DNA of 60,333 bases from Lachnospiraceae bacterium (GTDB taxonomy: Bacteria > Bacillota > Clostridia > Lachnospirales > Lachnospiraceae): contig JAQVHQ010000016.1 in the NCBI GenBank assembly GCA_028696165.1, positions 1-60,333 on the forward strand. The letters are read 5' to 3'. Of this stretch, positions 15,766 to 25,482 are shown piece by piece. How positions within the stretch are numbered: position 1 is the stretch's first letter; each line of letters begins with the position of its first letter. Made by a program: the position numbers and the translations under genes. Below the pieces are notes generated by a model. The model saw only the letters and a list, made by a program, of their open reading frames with translations, was not told where the DNA came from and did no database searches.

Positions 15766-16894
15766 TCAAATTCAAATCTCCTCTACTGCTCAATGATCTC
15801 TGCAATCCAACATTAAGTACAAATCCCATACCAATATAAAGACTGACCATAGAAGTTAGTCCATAACTGACGAACGGAAGCGGCGTTCCTGTATTTGGCA
15901 ACAGTCCGGTGGCCACTCCAATATTAATGAAGCTTTGCAGACCGATAACAGAAGCAACCCCGCAGCAAATAAGCTTACCAGAAGTATCCTTCGCCCGCCT
16001 TCCTGCCAACACACATTCAAATGCAATCAGGAAAAGAAGCAGTATAATCACAAAGCAGCCTACAAATCCTAATTCCTCTCCCGCTACTACAAATATAAAG
16101 TCGGTATGAATTTCAGAAATAAAATTACCTTTATTTGCTGACGATACCGAGTCATTATTAAGCCCTTTTCCAGTCAACTGTCCGGATCCTATGGCAGTAA
16201 CTGCGTTATTCTGCTGCGTATTTTCATCCTTATATTCTTCGTCATCCGGGTATAGAAAGGACATAATACGATTACGCTGATAATCTTTAATTAGCCCCTG
16301 ATTGGGCTGCACTACAATCAACAAAAACACAGCTATCAAAGGAACCATGATCACGATTACCGTACCGATGATTTTATAGCTTAATCCGGTGATGAAAATC
16401 ATAATACATAATATGGCAAGAACTGTAATCGTATTTTTCATATCCGGCTGAACATAAATCAGTATTAACGGAATTAATGCTAACACAAAAATCTGAACAA
16501 TCGTCCTAAACCGATTAATATCATCTTCATGATCCATAAGATATCTTGCAAAAAACAGGATTAATAAAATCTTGGATAACTCTGTAGGCTGAAAACGTAC
16601 AAAACCTAAATCAACCCATCTGGTTGCTCCTCCTGCAGATTCACCAAACAGACGAACACCTAACAGCATAACAATATTAAACGCATAAATCAGCCAGTAG
16701 AAATTCAATACCCAGCTAAAGTCAAAGAGAGAAACAATTACCATAGCAGATACACCAAGACAAATACCCATGATCTGCCGGCTGGTCTGGGAATCCATAG
16801 CGCTGTTTACCAGCAATACTCCTATAATACTTATTAGAATCAGATACAATACTAATCGAAAATTATAATCCTTTAATCTATACTGTTTAATCAT
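15743..16894 (-). CDS. rodA: SEDS-family peptidoglycan polymerase (RodA)
   Basis: A 383-residue protein with about ten membrane segments. It is a lipid II polymerase of the SEDS family, working with class B PBP2 in the elongation machine. Characteristic stretches are RWVDLGFVRFQPTELSK, the external GKGLNNDS loop, and FIFVVAGEELGF. The PFVSYGLTSM block near the C-terminus is typical. FtsW and SpoVE share the family, but location in the mre-PBP2 cluster supports RodA. It overlaps minD by 4 bases and dacF by 23. Confidence 0.9.
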   Translation of the reverse strand: MIKQYRLKDYNFRLVLYLILISIIGVLLVNSAMDSQTSRQIMGICLGVSAMVIVSLFDFSWVLNFYWLIYAFNIVMLLGVRLFGESAGGATRWVDLGFVRFQPTELSKILLILFFARYLMDHEDDINRFRTIVQIFVLALIPLILIYVQPDMKNTITVLAILCIMIFITGLSYKIIGTVIVIMVPLIAVFLLIVVQPNQGLIKDYQRNRIMSFLYPDDEEYKDENTQQNNAVTAIGSGQLTGKGLNNDSVSSANKGNFISEIHTDFIFVVAGEELGFVGCFVIILLLFLIAFECVLAGRRAKDTSGKLICCGVASVIGLQSFINIGVATGLLPNTGTPLPFVSYGLTSMVSLYIGMGFVLNVGLQRSLSSRGDLNLNEKTGKY

Positions 16895-17691
16895 GTAAGC
16901 CCCTTACTTATTCTAAAATTCAAAATCTTATGAATTCTGTTTTTCTTTTCATTAAAATCAACTAATGGAACGTCCTCGCCTGTAATTCTAAGAGCAATAT
17001 TTTTATAAGCACATCCAGCCAGTGAATTCTTTGCGCGCACAGGAATGCCTTGATTCGTGCAGATAATCACCTGCTCATCATCCGGCACAACTCCTATAAC
17101 ATCCATCCCCAGAACATCAGCAATATCCTCCATAGACATCATAACACCTCTTCGAACCATATCCATACGAATTCGATTAATCAGAAGCTTTATATCACGA
17201 AGTCCGGCATCCTCAAGCAGACCGGCTACTCTGTCCGCATCCCTGATTGCTGCAACATCCGGTGTAGTAATGACGATGGCACGATTAGCTCCTGCAATGG
17301 CATTTTGAAATCCCTGCTCAATACCGGCCGGAGAATCCAAAAGAATATAATCAAAATCTTCTTTTAATAATTCAATCAGCTTTTTCATTTGTTCTGGCTC
17401 CACTGCTGTCTTATCTCTGGTCTGAGCTGTCGGCATAAGATACAGGTTTGGAAAATGTCTGTCACGAATCAATGCCTGAGATATCGCACAGTTTCCTTCT
17501 ATGACATCTACCAGATGAAAGACAACGCGATTTTCTAATCCCATTACCACATCCAGATTTCTAAGTCCGATATCTGTATCAATTACTACCACTTTTTTAT
17601 TTAAGATAGATAGCCATGCTCCTATATTTGAGGTGCTGGTAGTTTTACCAACACCTCCTTTACCAGATGTTATTACAATCACTTCACTCAT
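16891..17691 (-). CDS. minD: Septum-site ATPase MinD
   Basis: A 266-residue deviant Walker A ATPase (GKGGVGKTT at about 10-18) with DTDIGLRNLD, DSPAGIEQGF and NRIRMDM motifs. The C-terminal helix (KKNRIHKILNF) is a plausible membrane-targeting sequence. MinD recruits MinC to block polar division. Genes for MinC and MinE, often next to minD in related genomes, are absent here: only 23 bp separate it from PBP2, and it overlaps rodA by 4. Confidence 0.93.
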   Translation of the reverse strand: MSEVIVITSGKGGVGKTTSTSNIGAWLSILNKKVVVIDTDIGLRNLDVVMGLENRVVFHLVDVIEGNCAISQALIRDRHFPNLYLMPTAQTRDKTAVEPEQMKKLIELLKEDFDYILLDSPAGIEQGFQNAIAGANRAIVITTPDVAAIRDADRVAGLLEDAGLRDIKLLINRIRMDMVRRGVMMSMEDIADVLGMDVIGVVPDDEQVIICTNQGIPVRAKNSLAGCAYKNIALRITGEDVPLVDFNEKKNRIHKILNFRISKGLT

Positions 17692-17714
17692 AATTCCAGT
17701 CCTCCTATAAGTTT

Positions 17715-20624
17715 TTAGTCGGTCTGTACAGTAGTACTACCATCTACAGATGCATTACCTGTAATAATAGTAGCTTCATCTGTTAAGTTCAGATAATAAT
17801 TCACAATATCCTTTGCAACATAAGCTGTATTTGTAGATGCATACCCATTAGAAATACGTACCGCCAAAGCAATCTGTGGATTAGTAGAAGGCGCATAGCC
17901 TATAAATAATGCATGGTTCGGTCTGAGCCTTGATTCCTGCGCAGTACCGGTCTTACCAGACATCTCTACTGTCATATCACTAAACACAGTATTATTGGCA
18001 ATAACGGCTCTCATTCCCTGATGCACTACATCCCATATTCCACTGTCAATATTAATCGTACTTAAAACCTGCGGATTATAATCTTCCAGTAAATTTCCTG
18101 CGGAATCTGTTGTTTTGTCTAATAAAGAAATATTATAGCTTGTACCACTGTTAGCAAGAGTTGTAACATATCTTGCAAGCTGTGATGTTGTATAGTTATG
18201 AGTACCCTGTCCAATAGATGACTGAATACCATACTGGTCTGATACCTGAGGTGTCGCCTCGGATATTTCGATACCTGAGTTCTGATCCAGATTTACCAGT
18301 TTTGCATAATTTTGCAGCTTTTGCAGTGCAAGATTATCGGAAAACGTTCCATCTTCAGAAGTTCCAAGTGTATATGCTACATTACAGAAAAATACGTTAC
18401 AAGAATTTTGAATACCTGTAACAACGGTCAAATCTCCATGACCTTCCGTATACCAGCATCGAAGCGGTGTCTCCGTCAAGCTGAATGTACCGTTACAGTT
18501 AAATACTGTTTCTGTATTAATAGACCCTTCTGATAAACCGGCAATTGCAGTAACCAGCTTAAAAGTGGAACCAGGTGCTGTTCTCTGCTGCGTTGCCTTG
18601 TTATAAAATGACTGAGACAAATCCGCTGACAACTGACGATAATAAGCCACATCCATGGTATTTGCAAGACGGTTATTATCATATCCCGGATAGGTCACGC
18701 AGGCACGTATCTCTCCGGTATTAGGATCTGTCACTACTGCCGAACCAGAACAGGGATCTAAGGCGAGCTGAGCTGGTGTAATTTCTAATTTCGTCAATTT
18801 TTCAATCATAAAATCAAAAGCGCTTAAAGTCCCGCCCGCAAGATCTTCATATGAAGTATCATTTTTATCCAGTATTCCCTGGTCGTAAAGCACACGGCAT
18901 ATCTCTCTTCCGGAAATAGTATCATCTTTAATCATATACTTATACAGAAGTTTACTAAAAGCTGTATCCGTAGACAGATAATCAGCAATATAAGTAGCCA
19001 GTGTATCATAAACCTGGGCTGAATCCAGATAAGTATCCGATGTAGAGATACTTGAAATATCAATCCAGTTCTGACTGGCAGCATAGGTCAGATATTCCTG
19101 AAGACTGATGCTTTCATCTCTGGTCCACGCAAGATAAGTTGCATCATTTTTATCAATAGCGTTCTCATCTAAGATTCCCGTTGTACTCATCAGCAGGTCA
19201 TTAACGATATAACTCATATATTCCTGCATTTCCCTGGATAATTCGTTATACGCAGCCGGATTAGTTCCTGTAAGTTCCTGTTTAATCGCTTCAAATATCT
19301 GTGTCTGCTTCGCAGTAAATCTTTGTCCAATGCTTGTTTCTAACTCACTGGCATCTGTACTGAAAAAGTGATCAATGTTTAAGACACTGTTGTTAATCAG
19401 TGCAAAATAGACATCATAAATTGGAATTCTGATAAGGTCCGAACTGGTTACCGTTGTTTTATCGAACTCCTTTGCATTAATAATATTCGTGATAAGAACT
19501 CCTGCGATACGCTGTTCCAGAATCTTGTAAGTTGCTTCCTGTAAATCCTTATCAATGGTTAGATAGACATCGTTGCCGGCAGTAGGCTCCACACGGGAAT
19601 TTTCATCTATTTCCAATACTTTTCCCAGATTGTCAACATACACGGTTTCAGAGCCATTAGTTCCCTGAAGTGTAGTCTCCATATACTGTTCAATACCAGT
19701 CTTACCAACAATAGATGTAGAACCATAGTCCATCGTTGGATTATTATCTTTTAATTCTGCCAATTCTTCAGCAGATACCTTTCCAGTGTATCCTAGTATC
19801 GGAGCAAAATACTCTGCATCGGTATATACACGAATAGAATCTTCTGCAATCTCAATACCCTGAAGCTGAGACTGTACTTCCATCAAACTTGCCACTGCAT
19901 TATCGCTGATATTCGTTGCGATAGTGACTGCTTTGTATTTCTGAAAACTGTTCGTTGAAAGTGCATAACGAACAATCACTATCTTCAATGTTTCTTCTTT
20001 TGTAAAGGTCTCAGGAAGATTGTGACTGCTTAACTCCTCTGCCTTGTATGGATTATCTGCATTGACAAGGCAGAATCGTTCATTGCCTGATAGATATTCC
20101 ATAATTTCATCTGGTGTTGCTGCAACTTCATCCTCTTCCAAATCATCTATTAACGCACGACCAAAAACATCCGCACGGAAACGTTGAAGTGTAATACCTT
20201 CCTGAATGTCGAACGTATAATTTCCATTTGCATCAATTACAATATGGAAATCGAAATCAATCTTATCCCCGTTACTTTCCAGTATCTGATTTATCCTTAA
20301 TGCTTCGTAATTTAAAGAAAGATTTTTTTCGCGGGTACTGGCATAACTGCCATTATCTTCCAATGTAAGGGAATAGGATAATTGATTTGATGCCAATACA
20401 TTCCCATCACGATCAAAAATATTTCCACGTACACTGTTGATAGCACGCTCTTTTGTTGTCCTGAGGCTGAAATTATTCGCATAATCTTCACCATCAATAA
20501 TCTGTAATTTAAAAAGACGATATAGCAAGATTCCAGAAAGAATAAGGAAAAAAGCAATAAGAATACTGCTTCGTCTGATTCTGAATTTTTTACGTCCTTT
20601 TTTTCTTCTTATCTTCTTAGCCAA
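17715..20624 (-). CDS. mrdA: Penicillin-binding protein 2 (class B, elongation), with large insertion
   Basis: A 969-residue transpeptidase. A basic N-terminus and one membrane segment (about 18-36) precede the dimerisation domain and the transpeptidase. Active-site motifs are STFK (Ser686), SCN (741) and KTG (891). About 270 residues separate IDKDLQE (358) from GSAVVTDPNTGE (627) where about 40 is usual. The extra part is helical-looking and Ser/Thr/Asp-rich and explains the size. It should cross-link peptidoglycan with RodA. Its start overlaps mreD by 16 bases. Confidence 0.92.
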   Translation of the reverse strand: MAKKIRRKKGRKKFRIRRSSILIAFFLILSGILLYRLFKLQIIDGEDYANNFSLRTTKERAINSVRGNIFDRDGNVLASNQLSYSLTLEDNGSYASTREKNLSLNYEALRINQILESNGDKIDFDFHIVIDANGNYTFDIQEGITLQRFRADVFGRALIDDLEEDEVAATPDEIMEYLSGNERFCLVNADNPYKAEELSSHNLPETFTKEETLKIVIVRYALSTNSFQKYKAVTIATNISDNAVASLMEVQSQLQGIEIAEDSIRVYTDAEYFAPILGYTGKVSAEELAELKDNNPTMDYGSTSIVGKTGIEQYMETTLQGTNGSETVYVDNLGKVLEIDENSRVEPTAGNDVYLTIDKDLQEATYKILEQRIAGVLITNIINAKEFDKTTVTSSDLIRIPIYDVYFALINNSVLNIDHFFSTDASELETSIGQRFTAKQTQIFEAIKQELTGTNPAAYNELSREMQEYMSYIVNDLLMSTTGILDENAIDKNDATYLAWTRDESISLQEYLTYAASQNWIDISSISTSDTYLDSAQVYDTLATYIADYLSTDTAFSKLLYKYMIKDDTISGREICRVLYDQGILDKNDTSYEDLAGGTLSAFDFMIEKLTKLEITPAQLALDPCSGSAVVTDPNTGEIRACVTYPGYDNNRLANTMDVAYYRQLSADLSQSFYNKATQQRTAPGSTFKLVTAIAGLSEGSINTETVFNCNGTFSLTETPLRCWYTEGHGDLTVVTGIQNSCNVFFCNVAYTLGTSEDGTFSDNLALQKLQNYAKLVNLDQNSGIEISEATPQVSDQYGIQSSIGQGTHNYTTSQLARYVTTLANSGTSYNISLLDKTTDSAGNLLEDYNPQVLSTINIDSGIWDVVHQGMRAVIANNTVFSDMTVEMSGKTGTAQESRLRPNHALFIGYAPSTNPQIALAVRISNGYASTNTAYVAKDIVNYYLNLTDEATIITGNASVDGSTTVQTD

Positions 20625-21136
20625 TTTGCACTACTTCCTCTCGTATCAGTCGCAATAAATCTGTAATTTAAACGGTATAGTAAGCGGTATACTAATAAGG
20701 TGATAAACACAGTATACACAACCTCAGGCAGCATAATGTGATAGAAATAATAAAAGAAATCAAGTCTGCCTCTCAATAAAAACTGAAGGATATAAATTAA
20801 TACACTGTATACTAAATCACTGATTCCGATAAATACCATCGGAACTTTAATCTCATCATCATAAAATACACTGCATGAAAATCCATTCACATATCCTATC
20901 AGCATATAAATAAGTGCATAAAAACCAATAAGGTCTCCATAGAATAAATCAATTAACAATCCACAAAAGAAGCCTATAACCAGCCCCATCTTTTTTCCGT
21001 TCATAAAACCAAATGCTACAGTCAAAATCAAAAGAAGATTTGGAGCAACTGTTGTAAACGGAAGAAGCTGAAAAACAGTAGTCTGCAGAAGAAAGGCAAT
21101 CCATATGAGAAGTGCTAATATTAGATTTCTCCTCAT
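20609..21136 (-). CDS. mreD: Rod shape-determining protein MreD
   Basis: A 175-residue, very hydrophobic protein with about five membrane segments, typical of MreD in size and pattern (FGFMNGKKMGLVIGFFCGLL). It is the membrane linker of the elongation complex. MreD is poorly conserved, so the call leans on its place directly after mreC, sharing one base with it, and before PBP2. Confidence 0.88.
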   Translation of the reverse strand: MRRNLILALLIWIAFLLQTTVFQLLPFTTVAPNLLLILTVAFGFMNGKKMGLVIGFFCGLLIDLFYGDLIGFYALIYMLIGYVNGFSCSVFYDDEIKVPMVFIGISDLVYSVLIYILQFLLRGRLDFFYYFYHIMLPEVVYTVFITLLVYRLLYRLNYRFIATDTRGSSANWLRR

Positions 21137-21993
21137 TATTCTGCCTCCTTTTGTTGTTTTAAAGTTGTAATAACCAGAACTTCATGTAAATGTTTAAAAT
21201 CCACAGATGGTACTACGTAACCTGTATGTGTTAAATTATTACTATCCGGTGTTACTTCATCAATATAGCCAATCAATATTCCTTCCAGGAACTTACTGCT
21301 GACATTAGAGGTTACCAGCTTATCGCCTGCCTGAACTTTGTTATCATCATCCTTTAACTGTATAAAAGAGATTTTACCCTCATCCATCATAGTAAGATCT
21401 CCAACTACCGTACAGATATCAGAAGTACTTGCCACCATGGCACTGACATTGCTGCTGTCATCAATAATAGAACGCACGCTGGCCCACTCTCTGCCAACTT
21501 CTGTTACAATTCCCACCAGACCGCCATCGGCTATGACATTCATATCAACAGCAATTCCATCATCGCTTCCCTTATTGATGATAAAGCTGTTATACCAGTT
21601 GCCTGGATCTTTACTTATAATCTCTGCACCAACCTTATCATACTGTACGTAGGATTTATCCATGTCATACAGAGCCTGCAATCTCGCCAATTCTTCTTGA
21701 TTCTGTGCGAGTATGCTGTTTTCTTCTGTCAGCTCATCGACTTGCTTTTGAAGGGTTTCATTTTCTTTGGAAAGTTCCTGTACATCTGCAAAACCACTCT
21801 GTAAAGAGGTCATCCAGTTTCCCACTTGATTAATACCCTTTTGAAATGGAACAACAACATAGCTTACAACCTCTCTTACTGGTGCCACAGAAAATCTTGA
21901 GGATAAAGACAGCACAATCAATCCAAGACAAAAAATGGACATTCCTGCAACCAGATGTTTACTTTTTAAATCATATTTTTTTCTTCTCTTCAT
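21136..21993 (-). CDS. mreC: Rod shape-determining protein MreC
   Basis: A 285-residue bitopic protein: a basic N-terminus, a membrane anchor (about 13-30), a coiled coil (about 65-105, rich in Glu/Leu) and a double beta-barrel domain with DPGNWYNSFIINKGSDDG and the GLVGIV strand. MreC scaffolds MreD, RodA and PBP2 outside the membrane. The length is normal. It follows the mreB-like gene by 20 bp. Confidence 0.93.
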   Translation of the reverse strand: MKRRKKYDLKSKHLVAGMSIFCLGLIVLSLSSRFSVAPVREVVSYVVVPFQKGINQVGNWMTSLQSGFADVQELSKENETLQKQVDELTEENSILAQNQEELARLQALYDMDKSYVQYDKVGAEIISKDPGNWYNSFIINKGSDDGIAVDMNVIADGGLVGIVTEVGREWASVRSIIDDSSNVSAMVASTSDICTVVGDLTMMDEGKISFIQLKDDDNKVQAGDKLVTSNVSSKFLEGILIGYIDEVTPDSNNLTHTGYVVPSVDFKHLHEVLVITTLKQQKEAE

Positions 21994-22013
21994 TTATTCT
22001 ACTTCCTTATGGA

Positions 22014-23033
22014 TTAATAATGAGTTTTCTCTTTTAATGAAACCGCTTCTTCCCGAAGATTTTTATCGCTTATGATGGTTTCAAGCCCCTTGATTGTACA
22101 CATATCATAATATTGTGATATTTTGACGGGACAGCCAAGATAATCCTGAAGATATTCTCCTATATATGGAATCCTTGTACTTCCGCCAGCTAAATAAATA
22201 CCATCCTGTAAGACAGATTTTACAATCTGTGGAGGCGTCCTCTCGATAAAGAATTTAATTTCCTCACCAATTTGATTTACAGATTCTGTAATAGCTTCTC
22301 GCACCAAAGCTGAAGAACAGATAGTCTCCCTGGGCAAACCAGACAGGCTGTTAAGGCCTACTATTTTACGGGCGTCTTTTTTATTATCCTCAAAAGATGC
22401 CAATGCATATTTTAAACGCTGCGCTGTTCTTTCACCAATCAGAATATTTTTCTTACGTCTGATGATATCACGAATCGAATGATTTAAATCATCACCACCG
22501 ACATGAACAATCTTGCTGACAATTACTTTTCCCTCTGTAATAATCGAAATTTCTGAACTTTGAGCACCAATATTAACCACCAGTGAACCAACCTTACTGT
22601 CGATATCAATTCCCATAGCTATGGCATCAGCGATAGGTCTTTCCACCAGATAAACCCGGCTTTTTTTCAACTGGCCGGCCATCGTTATGTAATAATAAGC
22701 TCTTCGCTCAATTTCCGTCATATCAACCGGGACTGCAAAATACAATATCGAATGGCTTCCCATATGTTTATCTGCACGATATAAAAGCTCATTTAATAAA
22801 AATTCCGTTCTGTCTATATCTGCAATCATTCCATAGGACATAGTAGAACGCACATCTATATTATCCGGAGTTTTCTCATACATCTCATAGGCCTCATTCC
22901 CCACTGCAAGTACGTCCTGCTTGTTGCGTACAGCAACCATATTTTTCTCAGTAATCATTCTTTTCTTGCGATAAGAGAATACTTTAACTGTGCTTGTACC
23001 TAAATCTATTCCAAATATGTTCTTCGTTAACAT
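22014..23033 (-). CDS. Divergent MreB-family actin-like protein
   Basis: A 339-residue actin-fold protein at the usual mreB position. The first phosphate loop is recognisable (IDLGTSTVKVF) and so is the third (LAGGSTRIPYI). The second loop, normally DIGGGTTE, reads NIGAQSSE at 154-161, replacing the acidic residue and two glycines. NEPS and PMKDG-type blocks are also changed (RSTMSYGMIADI). ATP hydrolysis may be altered. It could be the main MreB of this lineage or an Mbl/MreBH-like paralogue. GGAATGAG precedes the ATG. Confidence 0.85.
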   Translation of the reverse strand: MLTKNIFGIDLGTSTVKVFSYRKKRMITEKNMVAVRNKQDVLAVGNEAYEMYEKTPDNIDVRSTMSYGMIADIDRTEFLLNELLYRADKHMGSHSILYFAVPVDMTEIERRAYYYITMAGQLKKSRVYLVERPIADAIAMGIDIDSKVGSLVVNIGAQSSEISIITEGKVIVSKIVHVGGDDLNHSIRDIIRRKKNILIGERTAQRLKYALASFEDNKKDARKIVGLNSLSGLPRETICSSALVREAITESVNQIGEEIKFFIERTPPQIVKSVLQDGIYLAGGSTRIPYIGEYLQDYLGCPVKISQYYDMCTIKGLETIISDKNLREEAVSLKEKTHY

Positions 23034-23049
23034 ATCTCATTCCTTCCAA

Positions 23050-23748
23050 CTATTGTATTATTCCGTCTTCCCGCATACTGTAATAGCATTGATTGCCAAT
23101 TATAATATGGTCTAACAGAGGAATCTGTAATAACATCCCACATTTTTGAATGCGTTTTGTAATTGTATAATCATCCTGACTTGGCTGCGGCTCACCACTG
23201 GGATGATTGTGAACCAGGATAATTCCTACTGCCTGATATCGCAATGCTTCTATAAATAGTTCCCTCGGTGTAAGCAAAGAAGTATTTACAGTTCCTTTTG
23301 ACAACACAACATCCTTTATTAGATGACTTTTTGTATCCAGCATCATAGCTATGATATATTCATTTTGTTCATGACACAGCTGTTCCATATAATATCTGGC
23401 GATAGTCTCAGGTTTATTTAGCTGCAGCTGCTGTCTGGCGCCTGCTTTTGCTATCCTTTTTGACAATTCCAATATACATAGAATCTGTATGGCCTTTACC
23501 TGTCCAATTCCCGGAATTTTCATCAATTCAGGAATGGTTAAGCGATAAAGTCCTGCAAGTCCGCTCTCACCTTTTGACTGGTTTAGTACCTTCTGTGCCA
23601 AAGATACTGCTGTCTCTCCTACTTTACCAGTGCGAAGAATCACACCTAATAATTCAGCATCAGACAAACACTGACAGCCCTCATGCATACATTTCTCATA
23701 AGGGCGGTCTAAAGATGGCATTTCCTTCATAGTTATACTGTTTTGCAT
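23050..23748 (-). CDS. radC: RadC/JAMM-domain protein
   Basis: A 232-residue protein. The N-terminal helix-hairpin-helix region (LMKIPGIGQVKA) is followed by a JAB1/MPN-type metalloprotease fold with the zinc motif HNHPSGEPQPSQDD. The old link to DNA repair is not supported in several species, so its role is uncertain. The start is placed at the Met after GTAGGAGGAATAAT. In many Firmicutes radC precedes mreBCD, and here it is probably the first gene of that operon. Confidence 0.92.
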   Translation of the reverse strand: MQNSITMKEMPSLDRPYEKCMHEGCQCLSDAELLGVILRTGKVGETAVSLAQKVLNQSKGESGLAGLYRLTIPELMKIPGIGQVKAIQILCILELSKRIAKAGARQQLQLNKPETIARYYMEQLCHEQNEYIIAMMLDTKSHLIKDVVLSKGTVNTSLLTPRELFIEALRYQAVGIILVHNHPSGEPQPSQDDYTITKRIQKCGMLLQIPLLDHIIIGNQCYYSMREDGIIQ

Positions 23749-23806
23749 ATTATTCCTCCTACCACTCTCTTCTGTGCATGGCAATTTTCATAAATATGCA
23801 AAGTTT

Positions 23807-23835
23807 ATTCTATCACAAATAAAATGTGTTGTACA
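23807..23835 (-). promoter_or_regulatory. Possible promoter of the radC-mre operon
   Basis: TGTACA, a 17-bp spacer and TAGAAT on the minus strand, in the 111-bp gap before radC. The match is moderate. Confidence 0.4.
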
Positions 23836-23859
23836 CCAAATTCCTGGATTTAGAAATTT

Positions 23860-25482
23860 TTAACGATTGTTCAAGATACTTTTAACAATTTCTTCTCCAA
23901 CTTTTAACCCGTCCATTGCAGCAGAAGTAATTCCTCCAGCATATCCTGCACCTTCTCCACAAGGGTATACACCTTCATAATTAGACTGCATATGTTCATC
24001 TCTAAGCATTCGAATTGGTGATGACGTTCTTGATTCTACTCCGCTTATGAGACTGTCCGGTCTTGAAAATCCAGACATTCTGCGGTTAATACCCTCGATT
24101 CCTTCTATCAGCGCTTCATTGATAAATTCCGGAAATATATTTCTTAAATTTCCAAAATCATAACCGCCTTTCATACAAGGTTTCACATTCTGAAATTCTT
24201 TAGAGCAGACATTTGCCTTAAAATCCCCCCATAACTGAACAGGAATTGCCCCACCAGCGAGATTATAAGCATTTTCTTCCAGCGTTCTTTGAAATTCCAT
24301 TCCAGCTAAAGCAGGATGACTTTTTTCTTTTCCATAGGAAACATAATCTGAAGGATGCACGGTAACAATCATGGCACTGTTTGCATTTTGACTATCCCGG
24401 CCTGAATAGCTCATACCATTTACAGCAAGACGACCAGGTTCAGAAGAAGCATTCACCACATAACCTCCAGGACACATGCAAAAGCTGTATAATCCTCTCC
24501 CGGCAGTTAATGGTCCCGATAACTTATAAGTCACTTTATAAGGTGCCGCACCAAGCTTGTCTGGCTGTTTCGTACCGTATTGGATGAAATTCATCATTTC
24601 CTGCGGGTGTTCCATACGTACACCTACAGCAAAAGACTTTGGTTCTAGCTCAAACCCTTTCTTAGCCAGATGCACCATCGTATCCCGTGCACTGTGTCCA
24701 AGTGCAAGTACTACCTGATTGGATTCTAATATTTCCGAATCATTAATACATACTCCGGTGACCTGGTTTTGCTTTACTATGATATCCGTGACTTTTGCAC
24801 CAAATCTGTAAGTGCCGCCCATCTTTTCAATGGTTTTTCGCATATTTTTTAGAATATGAATTAAAACATCCGTTCCCAGATGTGGTTTTTGCTCATACAA
24901 TATTCTCTGCGGAGCACCTTCTTCAACAAAGATTCTAAGTACTTCCTTATTTCTGCCGTAATGATCCTTAACTAAGGTATTTAACTTTCCATCTGAAAAA
25001 GTGCCCGCTCCACCTTCTCCAAACTGTACATTAGACTCTGTATCCAATTCTCCTGTTTCCCAGAAATGTTCCACCTTTTTCAACCGTTCTTCACAGGCGT
25101 CTCCTCGTTCTAATATGATAGGAGAAAGTCCTGCTTTAGCCAGATAATATGCACAGAATAATCCGGCAGGTCCGCTTCCCACTATGATTGGACGCATTCC
25201 ATCATATGGAGTTTGTAAGTTCATATAAGTATACGTTTTTACATCAGTTAACATAACATCGTTATTGTTAACCTTTTTAACAATTTTACTTTCTTCTTTT
25301 ATCTTAACCAGAATTTGATATACATATTTTAGAGAATCTTTCTTACGGGCATCTATCGATTGACGCGCTATCTCGTATGTAAACTCTTCTGACGGTTTTA
25401 ATTTTAAAACTTTTCTGATTTTATTTTCCAGATCTTTTGTATTATGTGATACAGGCAGTTTTACCTGACTGATTTTAATCAT
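23860..25482 (-). CDS. FAD-dependent oxidoreductase with N-terminal appended domain
   Basis: A 540-residue flavoprotein. About 100 N-terminal residues form a small alpha/beta domain, followed by a dinucleotide-binding site (VGSGPAGLFCAYYLAKAG) and FGEGGAGTFSDGKL. A C-terminal FAD motif (GEGAGYAGGITSAAMDG) closes the fold. It resembles the uncharacterised NAD(P)/FAD-dependent dehydrogenases found across Clostridia; the substrate is unknown. The Met after AAGGAGGATAAGG is taken as start, giving an 8-base overlap with the flavoprotein gene upstream and probable translational coupling. Confidence 0.85.
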   Translation of the reverse strand: MIKISQVKLPVSHNTKDLENKIRKVLKLKPSEEFTYEIARQSIDARKKDSLKYVYQILVKIKEESKIVKKVNNNDVMLTDVKTYTYMNLQTPYDGMRPIIVGSGPAGLFCAYYLAKAGLSPIILERGDACEERLKKVEHFWETGELDTESNVQFGEGGAGTFSDGKLNTLVKDHYGRNKEVLRIFVEEGAPQRILYEQKPHLGTDVLIHILKNMRKTIEKMGGTYRFGAKVTDIIVKQNQVTGVCINDSEILESNQVVLALGHSARDTMVHLAKKGFELEPKSFAVGVRMEHPQEMMNFIQYGTKQPDKLGAAPYKVTYKLSGPLTAGRGLYSFCMCPGGYVVNASSEPGRLAVNGMSYSGRDSQNANSAMIVTVHPSDYVSYGKEKSHPALAGMEFQRTLEENAYNLAGGAIPVQLWGDFKANVCSKEFQNVKPCMKGGYDFGNLRNIFPEFINEALIEGIEGINRRMSGFSRPDSLISGVESRTSSPIRMLRDEHMQSNYEGVYPCGEGAGYAGGITSAAMDGLKVGEEIVKSILNNR

